Assembly (NCBI RefSeq): GCF_042682525.1
Contig: NZ_JBHUHP010000019.1
Span: 1 to 64,000, forward strand
From: Blastococcus_B deserti
GTDB taxonomy: Bacteria; Actinomycetota; Actinomycetes; Mycobacteriales; Geodermatophilaceae
DNA length: 64,000 bases
Direction of reading: 5' to 3'
Of this stretch, positions 27,699 through 36,528 are shown in pieces (position 1 is the first letter of the stretch; every line of letters begins with the position of its first letter). A program made the translations under genes and the position numbers. The notes below the pieces were generated by a model, which was given only the letters and a program-made list of their open reading frames with translations, searched no databases and had not been told where the DNA came from.

Positions 27699-28916
27699 GT
27701 GCTGGCCGTCCTCGCCCCCGGACAGGGTGCGCAGAAACCCGGAATGCTCACCGACTGGCTCGATCTCCCCGGCGCGGAATCGTTCTTCCGCTGGGCCGGC
27801 GCGATCGCCGACGCCGACCTGCTGACCCTCGGCACCACCGGCGACGCCGAGGCGATCAAGGACACCGCCGTCACCCAGCCCCTCGTCGTCGCGATGAGCC
27901 TGTTCGTCGCCCGGGAGCTCGGCGGCCTGCCCGGCCCGGTGACCCACACCCCCCACGCCGGCCGCGACGTCGTCATCACCGGGCACAGCGTCGGTGAGCT
28001 GACCGCGGCCGCGCTGGCCGGCGTCCTCTCCGTGGAGGCGGCCATCGCCCTCACCGCCGTCCGCGGGCGGGCCATGGCCGCGGCGTGCGCCCGGACGCCG
28101 ACCGGCATGTCGGCGGTCCTCGGCGGCGACCCCGACGAGGTGCTGGCCGCGATCGACAAGCACGGCCTGACCCAGGCGAACATGAACGGTGCCGGGCAGG
28201 TCGTCGCCGCCGGCGCCCTCGACGGGCTGGCGGCTCTCAAGGACGACCCGCCGGCGAAGGCCAGGATCATGCCGCTGTCGGTCGCCGGCGCCTTCCACAC
28301 CGACTACATGGCTCCCGCCCGCGCCGAGCTGGAGGGCCTCATCGGCGGGCTGCGCCCGGCCGAGCCCAGCCGCCTCCTGCTCTCCAACGCCGACGGCCAC
28401 GCGGTCTCCAGCGGCGCGGAGGTGCTGGCGCGGCTGGTCAGCCAGGTCACCAGCCCGGTCCGCTTCGACGCGTGCCTGGCGACCATGCGCGAGCTCGGCG
28501 TCGCCGCCGTCATCGAGCTGCCGCCGGCCGGCGCGCTCGCCGGGCTGGCCAAGCGTGAGTGGAAGGGCCACCAGGTGGACGGCCAGGGCATCGAGATCCT
28601 CGCGTTGACCGGCCCGGCCGACCTCGACCGGGCCCGCGAGCTCATCGACGCCGAGCGCGGCCGCCCCGAGCCCGACCACCTGCCCGACTGGCGGGTCGTC
28701 GTCGCCCCCGCCCGCGGCACCGTCAGCCCGGCCGAGGTGGCCGAGGGCAGTCGGCTGCCCGCCGGCACGCCGCTCGGGGTGATCCGCGGCCGGCGCGAGG
28801 ACGTCCATGTCTCCGCGGGCTACGACGGGGTACTGGCCGAGTGGCTGGTCCACGAGGGCGATCTCGTCGACGCCGGTGACCCGATCGCCCGTCTCTACCC
28901 GGAGGTGTCGGCATGA
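27699..28916 (+). CDS. fabD: Malonyl-CoA:ACP transacylase with C-terminal biotinyl-like domain
   Basis: The first 310 of 405 residues are FabD. It has LAPGQGAQ at the N terminus, the nucleophile Ser97 in GHSVGE, and His200 in GAFH; it loads malonyl groups from CoA onto ACP. Residues about 330-405 (VVAPARGTVSP to the end) look like a biotinyl/lipoyl hammerhead domain. At the modification turn it reads REDVHVSAG, with no lysine to modify. The family is usually near 310 residues, so this is an extension. The GTG at 27699 matches the family N terminus, although its GAGGG site is unusually close. The stop overlaps fabH by ATGA. Confidence 0.93.
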   Translation: MLAVLAPGQGAQKPGMLTDWLDLPGAESFFRWAGAIADADLLTLGTTGDAEAIKDTAVTQPLVVAMSLFVARELGGLPGPVTHTPHAGRDVVITGHSVGELTAAALAGVLSVEAAIALTAVRGRAMAAACARTPTGMSAVLGGDPDEVLAAIDKHGLTQANMNGAGQVVAAGALDGLAALKDDPPAKARIMPLSVAGAFHTDYMAPARAELEGLIGGLRPAEPSRLLLSNADGHAVSSGAEVLARLVSQVTSPVRFDACLATMRELGVAAVIELPPAGALAGLAKREWKGHQVDGQGIEILALTGPADLDRARELIDAERGRPEPDHLPDWRVVVAPARGTVSPAEVAEGSRLPAGTPLGVIRGRREDVHVSAGYDGVLAEWLVHEGDLVDAGDPIARLYPEVSA

Positions 28917-29881
28917 CCACCATCCAGCTGCCTGCAGGGGCGAGGGGCGCTCGGATCCTCGGCCTGGGTGCCTACCGGCCGCGCCGCCGGGTGACCAACG
29001 ACGAGCTCGCCCAGGTGATGGACACCAACGACGAGTGGATCCAGACCCGCGTGGGCATCGCCGAGCGCCGCTGGGCGTCGGAGGACGAGACGCTGGTCGA
29101 CATGGCCGTGGCGGCCGGCGGCAAGGCCATCGCCGCCAGCGGCCTGGCCCCCGACGACATCGACCTGGTGATCGTGGCCAGTGCCAGCCTCCGGGTGCCC
29201 ATTCCGGGCATCGGCCCCCAGGTCGCCCACCGACTCGGTGTGCTCCGCCCCGGCTCCTTCGATCTCAACGCCGGGTGCGCCGGCTTCTGCTACGCCCTGG
29301 GCGTGGCGAACGACGCGATCCGCGCCGGGTCGGCCACCAACGCCGTGGTCATCGGAGTGGAGCGGCTGACCGACGTCACCGACCTGACCGACCGGTCGAC
29401 GGCGGTGATCTTCGCCGACGGCGCGGGCGCGATGGTGATCGGACCGTCCGACGAGCCCGGGATCGGGCCGGTCGCGTGGGGCAGCGACGGCGACCAGCAC
29501 ACGGCGATCGCCATCCCCGAGGGCCGGCCCACCATGACGATGGCCGGGCAGGCCGTCTACCGCTGGGCGACGACGAAGCTCACCCAGGCGCTCGAAGACG
29601 CGATGGAGAGGGCGGGCGTGACCGCCGCGGACATCGACGTGTTCGCTCCCCACCAGGCCAACCTGCGGATCGTCGAGTCGATGGCCAAGAAGCTGGGGCT
29701 GCCCGAGTCCACGGTCATCGCCCGTGACATCGTCCAGTCCGGGAACACCTCGGCGGCCTCCGTCCCGCTGGCGCTCACCGCGCTCATGGAGTCCGGCGAG
29801 GCGAAGTCCGGTGACCTGGCCCTGGTGCTGGGCTACGGCGCCGGGCTCACCTTCGCCGGCCAGGTGCTCGTCCTGCCGTGA
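28913..29881 (+). CDS. fabH: 3-oxoacyl-ACP synthase III
   Basis: This 322-residue condensing enzyme starts fatty-acid synthesis by joining an acyl-CoA starter to malonyl-ACP. The catalytic triad is visible: Cys122 in LNAGCAGFCYA, His247 in APHQANLR, and Asn278 in QSGNTSAAS. Start and stop are tightly coupled to fabD (4-base overlap). Length is normal. Starter preference, such as branched acyl-CoA in many actinobacteria, cannot be read with confidence. Confidence 0.96.
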   Translation: MTTIQLPAGARGARILGLGAYRPRRRVTNDELAQVMDTNDEWIQTRVGIAERRWASEDETLVDMAVAAGGKAIAASGLAPDDIDLVIVASASLRVPIPGIGPQVAHRLGVLRPGSFDLNAGCAGFCYALGVANDAIRAGSATNAVVIGVERLTDVTDLTDRSTAVIFADGAGAMVIGPSDEPGIGPVAWGSDGDQHTAIAIPEGRPTMTMAGQAVYRWATTKLTQALEDAMERAGVTAADIDVFAPHQANLRIVESMAKKLGLPESTVIARDIVQSGNTSAASVPLALTALMESGEAKSGDLALVLGYGAGLTFAGQVLVLP

Positions 29882-29960
29882 GCCCCACCCCAGAGCCCCG
29901 GGACACCGTGTCCCGGACGTCGGCGGGCATCGCCCGCCCCATCCGAGAGAGAGGCCCCGC

Positions 29961-30206
29961 GTGAGCAGCACCCAGGAGATCCAGTCCGGTCTGGCCGAGA
30001 TCCTGGAGGAGGTCGCCGGTGTGACCCCCGCCGACGCCACCCCCGAGAAGTCGTTCACCGACGACCTCGACGTCGACTCGCTGTCGATGGTCGAGATCGC
30101 CACCGCCGTCGAGGACAAGTTCGGCGTGGCCATCCCCGACGACGAGCTCGGCAACATCAGGACCGTCGGCGACGCGATCAGCTACATCGAGAAGAACCAG
30201 GGCTGA
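29961..30206 (+). CDS. acpP: Acyl carrier protein
   Basis: An 81-residue acidic four-helix carrier. The phosphopantetheine attachment Ser40 lies in DLDVDSLSMVE. It shuttles growing acyl chains between FabD, FabH and FabF, encoded on either side. The GTG at 29961 follows a GAGAGAGG ribosome-binding site. A stem-loop repeat begins 5 bases after the stop and could set its RNA level relative to fabF. Confidence 0.97.
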   Translation: MSSTQEIQSGLAEILEEVAGVTPADATPEKSFTDDLDVDSLSMVEIATAVEDKFGVAIPDDELGNIRTVGDAISYIEKNQG

Positions 30207-30210
30207 CAAG

Positions 30211-30266
30211 GGACCCCCCTGCCCCCCTCCGCTCGCACGCTCGCGGCGGGACCCCGCAGGGGGGCC
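30211..30266 (-). repeat. Intergenic stem-loop repeat, copy 4
   Basis: Stem GGACCCCCCTGC/GCAGGGGGGCC with the core CTCGCACGCTCGCGGCGGGA between acpP and fabF. Being inside the operon, it more likely stabilises or attenuates RNA than ends it completely. Confidence 0.75.
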
Positions 30267-30306
30267 TCACCCCGGCCGCCCGGCCACCATTCCAGGAGGA
30301 ATCGTC

Positions 30307-31548
30307 ATGAGCACGCCCGTCACCGACATCGTCGTCACCGGACTGGGCGCAACCACGCCGCTCGGTGGCGACGTCGCCAGCACCTGGGACGCGCTGCTCG
30401 CCGGGCGGTCGGGGATCAGCCGGATCACCGACGACTGGATCAAGGACTACCCCGCCCAGCTCGTCGCCCGCCTCGCCATCGAGCCGGCCGAGCAGATCGA
30501 CCGGGTCCGCGCCCGGCGCCTCGACCGCAGCCAGCAGGTCGCGGTGATCGCCGCCGAGGAGGCCTGGCGCGAGTCGGGTGCGGCCGACGCCGGGGTGGCC
30601 CCGGAGCGGATCGCCGTCGTGTTCGGCACGGGCATCGGCGGCGCCCTGACCCTGCTCGGCCAGGACGACGTCCTGGAGCAGAAGGGGCCCAAGCGGGTCT
30701 CCCCGTTCACGATCCCGATGCTCATGCCCAACGGCCCGGCCGCCGCGGTCGGTCTGGCCGTCGGCGCCAAGGGCGGGGTGCACGCGCCGGTCAGCGCTTG
30801 CGCCTCGGGCGCCGAGGCGATCCGGTGGGGCCTGGACCTGCTGCGGTTCGACCGGGCGGACGTCGTCCTGGTCGGTGGGGCCGAGGCCTGCGTGCACCCG
30901 CTGCCCATGGCCGGCTTCGCCGCGATGCGGGCGATGTCGACCCGCAACGACGAGCCCGAGCGCGCCTCCCGGCCGTTCGACAAGGCCCGGGACGGGTTCG
31001 TGCTCGCGGAGGGCGCGGCGGCGATCGTGCTGGAGCGGGCGGACGCCGCCCAGGCCCGTGGGGCCCGCGTCCACGCCCGCCTCGCCGGCGCCGGCGCGAC
31101 GGCGGACGGCTACGACCTCGTGGCCCCGCACCCCGAGGGTGAGGGTGCCGCGCGCGCCATCGGTGCCGCCCTCCGCGACGCCGGGCTCTCCGCGACCGAT
31201 GTCGGCCACGTCAACGCGCACGCCACCTCCACCCCGGTCGGCGACACCGCCGAGGCGGGCGCCATCCGCTCCGCCCTGGGCGACCACGTGCTGGTGAGCG
31301 CGACGAAGAGCCAGACCGGGCACCTGCTGGGCGCGGCCGGCGCGCTGGAGTCGGTGTTCACCATCCTCGCGCTGCGCGACCAGGTCGTGCCGGCGACGGC
31401 CAACCTGGAGGACCCGGACGACGACGCGGCCGTCCAGGCGCTCGACATCGTCCGCCACGAGCCCCGGCGCGCCTCGCTCCACGCCGCCGTCAACGACTCG
31501 TTCGGCTTCGGCGGCCACAACATCGCGCTGGTCTTCACGACGGCCTGA
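30307..31548 (+). CDS. fabF: 3-oxoacyl-ACP synthase II
   Basis: The 413-residue KAS II elongates acyl-ACP chains. The active-site Cys165 lies in VSACASGAEA, the first His in NAHATSTPVGD, and the second in KSQTGHLLGAAG, giving the Cys-His-His triad. AGGAGGAA just before the ATG is a strong ribosome-binding site. It corresponds to KasA in mycobacteria. There is only one KAS II copy here, unlike the kasA-kasB pair. Confidence 0.96.
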   Translation: MSTPVTDIVVTGLGATTPLGGDVASTWDALLAGRSGISRITDDWIKDYPAQLVARLAIEPAEQIDRVRARRLDRSQQVAVIAAEEAWRESGAADAGVAPERIAVVFGTGIGGALTLLGQDDVLEQKGPKRVSPFTIPMLMPNGPAAAVGLAVGAKGGVHAPVSACASGAEAIRWGLDLLRFDRADVVLVGGAEACVHPLPMAGFAAMRAMSTRNDEPERASRPFDKARDGFVLAEGAAAIVLERADAAQARGARVHARLAGAGATADGYDLVAPHPEGEGAARAIGAALRDAGLSATDVGHVNAHATSTPVGDTAEAGAIRSALGDHVLVSATKSQTGHLLGAAGALESVFTILALRDQVVPATANLEDPDDDAAVQALDIVRHEPRRASLHAAVNDSFGFGGHNIALVFTTA

Positions 31549-31574
31549 GCCATCCCCGCGAGCGAGGAGACCCC

Positions 31575-32987
31575 TTGACCACACTCCAGGCCGCCCCGAC
31601 TCCGACCGCCCGCGACCCGCGCGATCCCGAGGACCGCCTGGAGCGCTTCTTCGACCCGGGATCGATGCATCCGCTGGCTGCCCGCGACGCCTCCGGGGTG
31701 CTCGCCGCCCGCGGCGCCGTGAACCGGTCGGCCGCCGTCGCGTACTGCACCGACGCCACCGTCATGGGCGGGGCGATGGGGGTCGACGGCTGCCGGCACA
31801 TCGTCGACGCGATCGACACCGCCGTCCGCGAGCGGGTGCCGGTGGTCGGGATCTGGCACTCCGGCGGTGCGCGCCTCGCCGAGGGGGTCACCGCGCTGCA
31901 CGCGGTGGGCGAGGTCTTCGCGGCGATGGTGCGGGCGTCCGGGCGGGTCCCCCAGATCTCGGTGGTGCTCGGTCCGGCCGCCGGGGGCGCCGCCTACGGC
32001 CCGGCGCTCACCGACCTGGTCATCATGGGCCCGGCCGGCCGCGTCTTCGTCACCGGGCCCGACGTCGTCCGCTCGGTCACCGGCGAGGACGTCGACCAGG
32101 AGAAGCTCGGCGGGCCCGACACGCACGGCCGGCGCAGCGGCGTCGTCCACGTGGTCACCGACTCCGAGCAGAACGCCCTGGAGACCGGGCGCTCGGCGGT
32201 CGACCTCCTGGCCGCGCAGGGCACGTTCGCGCCGGCCCAGGACGAGCCCGACGTCGACCTGCGGGCCCTGCTGCCGGAGCAGACCAACCGGGCGTACGAC
32301 GTGAAGCCGCTGATCGCCAACGTGCTCGACGGGCCGGGGCTCGAGCTGCATCCGCGGTTCGCGCCCAACGTCGTCACGACCCTGGGCCGGTTGGCCGGGC
32401 GGACGGTAGGGGTGATCGCCAACAACCCCCTGCGGCTGGGCGGGTGCCTCGACTCGGCGTCGGCCGAGAAGGCGGCGCGGTTCGTGCGGATGTGCGACGC
32501 CTTCGGGGTGCCGCTGGTCGTGCTCGTCGACGTGCCGGGCTACCTCCCGGGCGTCGGCCAGGAGTGGGACGGCGTCGTGCGACGGGGGGCCAAGCTCCTG
32601 CACGCCTTCGCCGAGGCCGTCGTCCCCCGCGTGACGCTGGTGACCCGCAAGTCCTACGGCGGCGCCTACATCGCGATGAACGCCCGCTCGCTGGGCGCGA
32701 CGTCGGTGTTCGCCTGGCCCGGGGCGGAGGTGGCCGTCATGGGGGCGAAGGCCGCAGTGGGCATCCTGCACCGCAAGAAGCTGGCCGCCGTCCCGCCCGG
32801 CGAGCGGGAGGCGCTGCACGCGCGACTCGCCGAGGAGCACGAGCGGATCGCCGGTGGCGTGAACCGGGCACTGCAGATCGGCGTCGTCGACGAGGTCGTG
32901 GAGCCCTCGCAGACCAGGCGCCGGCTGGTCGAGGCCCTCGCGGCCGCCCCGCCCGGACGTGGGGCTCACGGCAACATCCCGCTGTGA
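31575..32987 (+). CDS. Acyl-CoA carboxylase beta subunit (AccD6-like)
   Basis: This 470-residue carboxyltransferase transfers CO2 from biotin to acetyl- or propionyl-CoA. It shows the two crotonase-like halves: GIWHSGGARLAEGV with GPAAGGAAYGPAL, then VDVPGYLPG with KSYGGAYIAMNA. Located right after fabF, it matches AccD6 of mycobacteria, which makes malonyl-CoA for FabD. It starts at TTG 31575 with CGAGGAG upstream. The alpha (biotin) subunit is not in this window. A perfect terminator hairpin follows. Confidence 0.92.
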   Translation: MTTLQAAPTPTARDPRDPEDRLERFFDPGSMHPLAARDASGVLAARGAVNRSAAVAYCTDATVMGGAMGVDGCRHIVDAIDTAVRERVPVVGIWHSGGARLAEGVTALHAVGEVFAAMVRASGRVPQISVVLGPAAGGAAYGPALTDLVIMGPAGRVFVTGPDVVRSVTGEDVDQEKLGGPDTHGRRSGVVHVVTDSEQNALETGRSAVDLLAAQGTFAPAQDEPDVDLRALLPEQTNRAYDVKPLIANVLDGPGLELHPRFAPNVVTTLGRLAGRTVGVIANNPLRLGGCLDSASAEKAARFVRMCDAFGVPLVVLVDVPGYLPGVGQEWDGVVRRGAKLLHAFAEAVVPRVTLVTRKSYGGAYIAMNARSLGATSVFAWPGAEVAVMGAKAAVGILHRKKLAAVPPGEREALHARLAEEHERIAGGVNRALQIGVVDEVVEPSQTRRRLVEALAAAPPGRGAHGNIPL

Positions 32988-32994
32988 CCTGACG

Positions 32995-33027
32995 GAGGCC
33001 CGGCACCTGGCTCAGGTGCCGGGCCTC
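32995..33027 (+). terminator. Terminator after the fatty-acid operon
   Basis: A perfect 14-bp stem, GAGGCCCGGCACCT/AGGTGCCGGGCCTC, with a 5-base loop, starts 7 bases after the accD stop. It probably ends the fasR-accD transcript. Confidence 0.85.
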
Positions 33028-33273
33028 GCTGCTGATGCCGGCCCGCGCTCGGTGCCGGCCGTCCTCACCGCGTGGTCGCCGTCCTCGCGCTGCACCGTGC
33101 GGACGGCGCGCGCACGGTGAGTCTCGCGATCTCGGGCCGCCGCCGACCCGAGGTGGCCACCGATGAGAAGGTCGCCCGGACGCCGCTTCCCCGACGGCGC
33201 CCGGACGACCGGTCTCAGGCTACGACGACCTCCCGGGTGGCCTCGGAGTGTCGTAGCGGATCCGTGACCTGAC

Positions 33274-33330
33274 GGCCCGCTGCAGGCCCCACTGCTCGCG
33301 CGCTCGCGGCGGGATCCTGCGGAGGGGCCC
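33274..33330 (-). repeat. Intergenic stem-loop repeat, copy 5
   Basis: Flanking GGCCC/GGGCC and CTGCAGG/CCTGCGG arms around the CTCGCGCGCTCGCGGCGGGAT core. It touches the first base of the DUF3145 stop codon, again placing the family at gene 3' ends. Pairing is less perfect than in copies 3 and 4. Confidence 0.7.
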
Positions 33331-33830
33331 TAGACCACCTGGTGCAGCCAGGTCACCGGGCTGCCGTCGCCGGCGTGCCGGTAGACCTCGAGGTCGGAGT
33401 CCCACGCGGCACCGAGCAGCTCGTCGACGCCGTGGCGGAAGGCCTCGGCCGATCCCGCGGTGGCGGCCAGGTGCCGCAGCTGCTGCTCGCTGATCATGAT
33501 GTCGCCGTTGGCACTGGTGGGCGCACGGAAGACACCGTGGCCGGGCACGTAGGACATGCGCTCGCCGTCGTTGCCGTGGCTGGCCTCTTCGGTGACCTCG
33601 AAACGCAGCATCGGCCACGCCCGGAGGGCGGCCACCAGCCGGGCGCCGGTACCGGGCGATCCGGTCCAGGCGACCTCGGCACGGTAGGAACCGTGCGCCG
33701 CGGGCTGCTCAGCCCACGACAGGGAGACCGGCGCGCCGACGACGCGTTCCAGCGCCCACTCGACGTGCTGGCAGAGCGCCTTCGGGCACGCGTGCACGAA
33801 GACGACACCCTGGGTAGACCGTCGCTGCAC
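33330..33830 (-). CDS. DUF3145 family protein
   Basis: A 166-residue protein with GVVFVHACPKALCQHVEWAL at the N terminus and GDIMISEQQLR in the middle, matching the actinobacterial DUF3145 family. It is commonly found beside the fatty-acid genes. Function is unknown; there is no membrane segment. Its stop codon abuts stem-loop copy 5. Confidence 0.9.
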   Translation of the reverse strand: MQRRSTQGVVFVHACPKALCQHVEWALERVVGAPVSLSWAEQPAAHGSYRAEVAWTGSPGTGARLVAALRAWPMLRFEVTEEASHGNDGERMSYVPGHGVFRAPTSANGDIMISEQQLRHLAATAGSAEAFRHGVDELLGAAWDSDLEVYRHAGDGSPVTWLHQVV

Positions 33831-34217
33831 GGGGCACCTCCATCGACTCGATTGGTCTCGTCTTCCCCTACGGACCTATCGCTTCGGTGACGGGCTGTAT
33901 TCGACAGTGACGGAGCAGGGCTCCCGAGAACAGTTTGCACGATGGAGGGCACATCGCGCCAGCCCGGCCGGGACAGTTGAGGCGGATGTGACGGATGGTC
34001 ACGCGTGACGCCTCTTACCGCTGGTCAAACGCCCATATCACGACCATCGGCACGGCGTCCAGCCTGCCTGGCGCGTCTCCCGGTGGCACGCGAGAGCGGC
34101 ATCACCGCAGGTGGGGCGACCACCAGGGCCGCGTGAGCGACCCGGCCGCCGCGATGACTCAGCGTAATGGTCGACGTCACATCGGCGGTGGGCGACGCGC
34201 GGCGCGACCAGGCCGGA
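33831..34217. other. Intergenic region, nothing identified
   Basis: About 390 bases upstream of DUF3145 and downstream of the GGDEF gene. It is less GC-rich around 33,850-34,050. I see no gene or defined hairpin. It presumably contains the DUF3145 promoter. Confidence 0.4.
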
Positions 34218-35414
34218 TCAGGACGAGAGCGCTGTCACACGGTCGCCGCCGGAGCTCTTGGACCGGTACATGGCGGCGTCGGCGCGGTGCATCAGGTCCT
34301 CGACGACGTCGCCCGGCTCCACCTCGGCGACGCCCACGCTCGCCGTCACGCCGTGAGAGGCGCCCACGCGGGCGACGGCGGCGCGGAGCCGCTCGGCGAC
34401 GGCCTCGCCACGGAATCCGGCCGACACGTCGGCCAGGACGGCGAACTCGTCGCCGCCCAGCCTGGCCACCGTGTCGGTCTCGCGGACGGCCGCACCGAGC
34501 GCGGCACCCACGGCCGTGAGCAGGGCGTCACCCGCGGCGTGACCGTCCGCGTCGTTGACGGCCTTGAACCCGTCGAGGTCGACCAGGCACACGACGCTCG
34601 GGTGGCCCCAGGCCGCGTCGGCCACCGCGGCGGTCAACCGCTCGGTGAACGCCCGCCGGTTCGGGATGCCGGTCAGCGGATCGGTCGCGGCGAGGATCTC
34701 CTGCGCGCGGATCAGCTCCACCTGGCGGTCGTAGGCGGCCCACGAGTTGGCCGACGCCATCGCGCAGATCATCGTGAGCGACGCCAGGATCGCGAGGAAG
34801 AAGAGGCCCGAGGTGCTGACGCCCGGGAGCTCCACGAGCAGCAGGTAGCTGCCGGTCATGACGGTCCCCATGGCCACCACGCCGCACGGCGAGTAGGCGA
34901 CCGCCATGTAGGTCAGCGTGAGGAACAGCAAGCCGTCGAGCGGGCTGGTCGAACCGCCGTCCAGGCGGGTGCCGACGATGACCAGCACCGCCGTCGCGAC
35001 GTTCCAGGCGTAGAACAGGGTCGGCCCACGGGAGTCGCGCATCATTGCCGCCAGCGGCAGCAGCAGGAGCGCCGGGACGGCCACGATGGCCAGACCGGCC
35101 AGGGCGAGGATCACCGTGTGGTGGCGCCCGGGGGTGTGGGTCACGACGGTGTAGCCGACGACCGTCCAGGCGGCGACCTCGGTGAGCACCACCCCGTAGC
35201 GCACGTGGCGTACCCAGTACGCCGCCCGCGCGTCGTCCTCCGCCAGCGGCCGGTACAGCCCGGCGCGGAGCGCGGTCGCCGACCGGCGCACCCACCCCGG
35301 CCGCACGGCGGCGCCCGCGGGCGCGCGCGGGGCGCGGCGGTCGCCGGCCAGGGGTTCGGTCACGGTCGTGCGATCGGCCGGCGGGATGACCCGCTTGATC
35401 CCGACGCCACCCAT
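34218..35414 (-). CDS. Membrane GGDEF diguanylate cyclase
   Basis: The 398-residue protein has about six hydrophobic helices (residues about 65-210), a short linker and a C-terminal GGDEF domain. The active motif LGGDEFAVL is intact, and RETD lies five residues before it as an apparent inhibitory I-site, so c-di-GMP synthesis with product inhibition is expected. The ATG at 35414 is the best start; the upstream frame is poor. The gene stands alone and divergent from the next, so the signal it senses is unknown. Confidence 0.9.
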   Translation of the reverse strand: MGGVGIKRVIPPADRTTVTEPLAGDRRAPRAPAGAAVRPGWVRRSATALRAGLYRPLAEDDARAAYWVRHVRYGVVLTEVAAWTVVGYTVVTHTPGRHHTVILALAGLAIVAVPALLLLPLAAMMRDSRGPTLFYAWNVATAVLVIVGTRLDGGSTSPLDGLLFLTLTYMAVAYSPCGVVAMGTVMTGSYLLLVELPGVSTSGLFFLAILASLTMICAMASANSWAAYDRQVELIRAQEILAATDPLTGIPNRRAFTERLTAAVADAAWGHPSVVCLVDLDGFKAVNDADGHAAGDALLTAVGAALGAAVRETDTVARLGGDEFAVLADVSAGFRGEAVAERLRAAVARVGASHGVTASVGVAEVEPGDVVEDLMHRADAAMYRSKSSGGDRVTALSS

Positions 35415-35517
35415 CGTGGGGAGTTCTGTTGCCGCGGGCGTGGCGCGTGCCACGCCGGGAGCGATGCCTGCCGCCGGGCCCGCGGGGTAGGGCGGCTCCG
35501 TGGGACGACACCAGGGC

Positions 35518-36393
35518 ATGGCCGACGCCGGGCGCGACGAGGTCGCCGGCAGGGTGCTGCGCGCGTGGGACGTGTTCATCGAGCGCGCGGAGACGGTGGA
35601 CCTGACCCGCCCGTCGCGGCTGAGCGGCTGGCGGGCGCAGGAGATCTGCGTCCACCTGGGGTGCTGGGAGGACCACGCCGCGATGGCCGACCTGATCGCC
35701 TCGGCCCGGGCGGGCGGCGTCGGCACTCCCCCGGACGTCGACGCCGTCAACGCGCGGGTGACCGCGGCCCACCGGGACGCGCCGCGGGAGGAAGTCCTCG
35801 CGGCCCTGCGGCGCAACCGCGAGGCGACGGCGCGCTACCTCGCCGAGGAGCCGGAGGACCTCGACACCGCGCTCACGGTGTCCGTCGTCGGCCGGATCCC
35901 CCTGCTCAGCGTCGTCCTCGGGCAGGCCTACGAGCTCGCCGTCCACGCGCTGGACCTGGTGTCCTGCGGGGCCGCTCCCCCGCCGGCCGACGTGCTGCAG
36001 TCGGGCCTGGCGGCCCTCGCCGACGTCACCGGCGCGCTGGCCGCGTCGATGGACATCTCCGGCCGGGTGACCCTGGCGACGCCCGACGGCGGCTGGGCCC
36101 TCGCCTCCGACGGCGGCGGATGGACCGTGCAGCGGGTGGCTCCCGGGCGGCTCGACGGCCCGGCGGTGGAGGCTCCGGCCGAGCTGCTGCTGGACGCGGC
36201 CTCCGGCCGGGTCAACCCCGTCCTGGCGGTCGCGCTGCGCCGGCTGAAGGTCCACGACGTCGCCGGGCTGCTCCAGCTGGCGCCGATCGTGCAGGCCGCG
36301 CCGGGCATCCCCGGCGGGCCGATCCTGCAGCTGGCCGCACGGACCGTCGGCGGCGCCGGGGGCGTGCTCGGCCGGCTCTTCCGGAAGGGCTAG
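35518..36393 (+). CDS. Maleylpyruvate isomerase-like (DinB-fold) protein
   Basis: About 291 residues. The N-terminal half has the four-helix DinB/mycothiol-dependent isomerase pattern: RPSRLSGWRAQEICVHLGCW with a metal-ligand His, and a later AYELAVHALDL. The C-terminal part resembles the SCP2-like domain found in these proteins. Many actinobacterial members use mycothiol as cofactor; the substrate is unknown. The ATG at 35518 is preferred; a GTG at 35500 is possible. A terminator follows. Confidence 0.78.
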   Translation: MADAGRDEVAGRVLRAWDVFIERAETVDLTRPSRLSGWRAQEICVHLGCWEDHAAMADLIASARAGGVGTPPDVDAVNARVTAAHRDAPREEVLAALRRNREATARYLAEEPEDLDTALTVSVVGRIPLLSVVLGQAYELAVHALDLVSCGAAPPPADVLQSGLAALADVTGALAASMDISGRVTLATPDGGWALASDGGGWTVQRVAPGRLDGPAVEAPAELLLDAASGRVNPVLAVALRRLKVHDVAGLLQLAPIVQAAPGIPGGPILQLAARTVGGAGGVLGRLFRKG

Positions 36394-36452
36394 GAGGTCG
36401 GTGCACAGGTGCGGTGACGGCGCGGGGCGTCAGAGGGGCATCTGCACGGCCT

Positions 36453-36486
36453 CAGCGCCCCTGCCCGGGGCCGGGCAGGGGCGCTG
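36453..36486. terminator. Bidirectional terminator
   Basis: A 15-bp perfect stem, CAGCGCCCCTGCCCG/CGGGCAGGGGCGCTG, with a 4-base loop between two convergent genes. Confidence 0.82.
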
Positions 36487-36528
36487 GTGCCTGCTCGCGG
36501 GTTCAGCGGCCCCGGGCGAGCACTCGGG

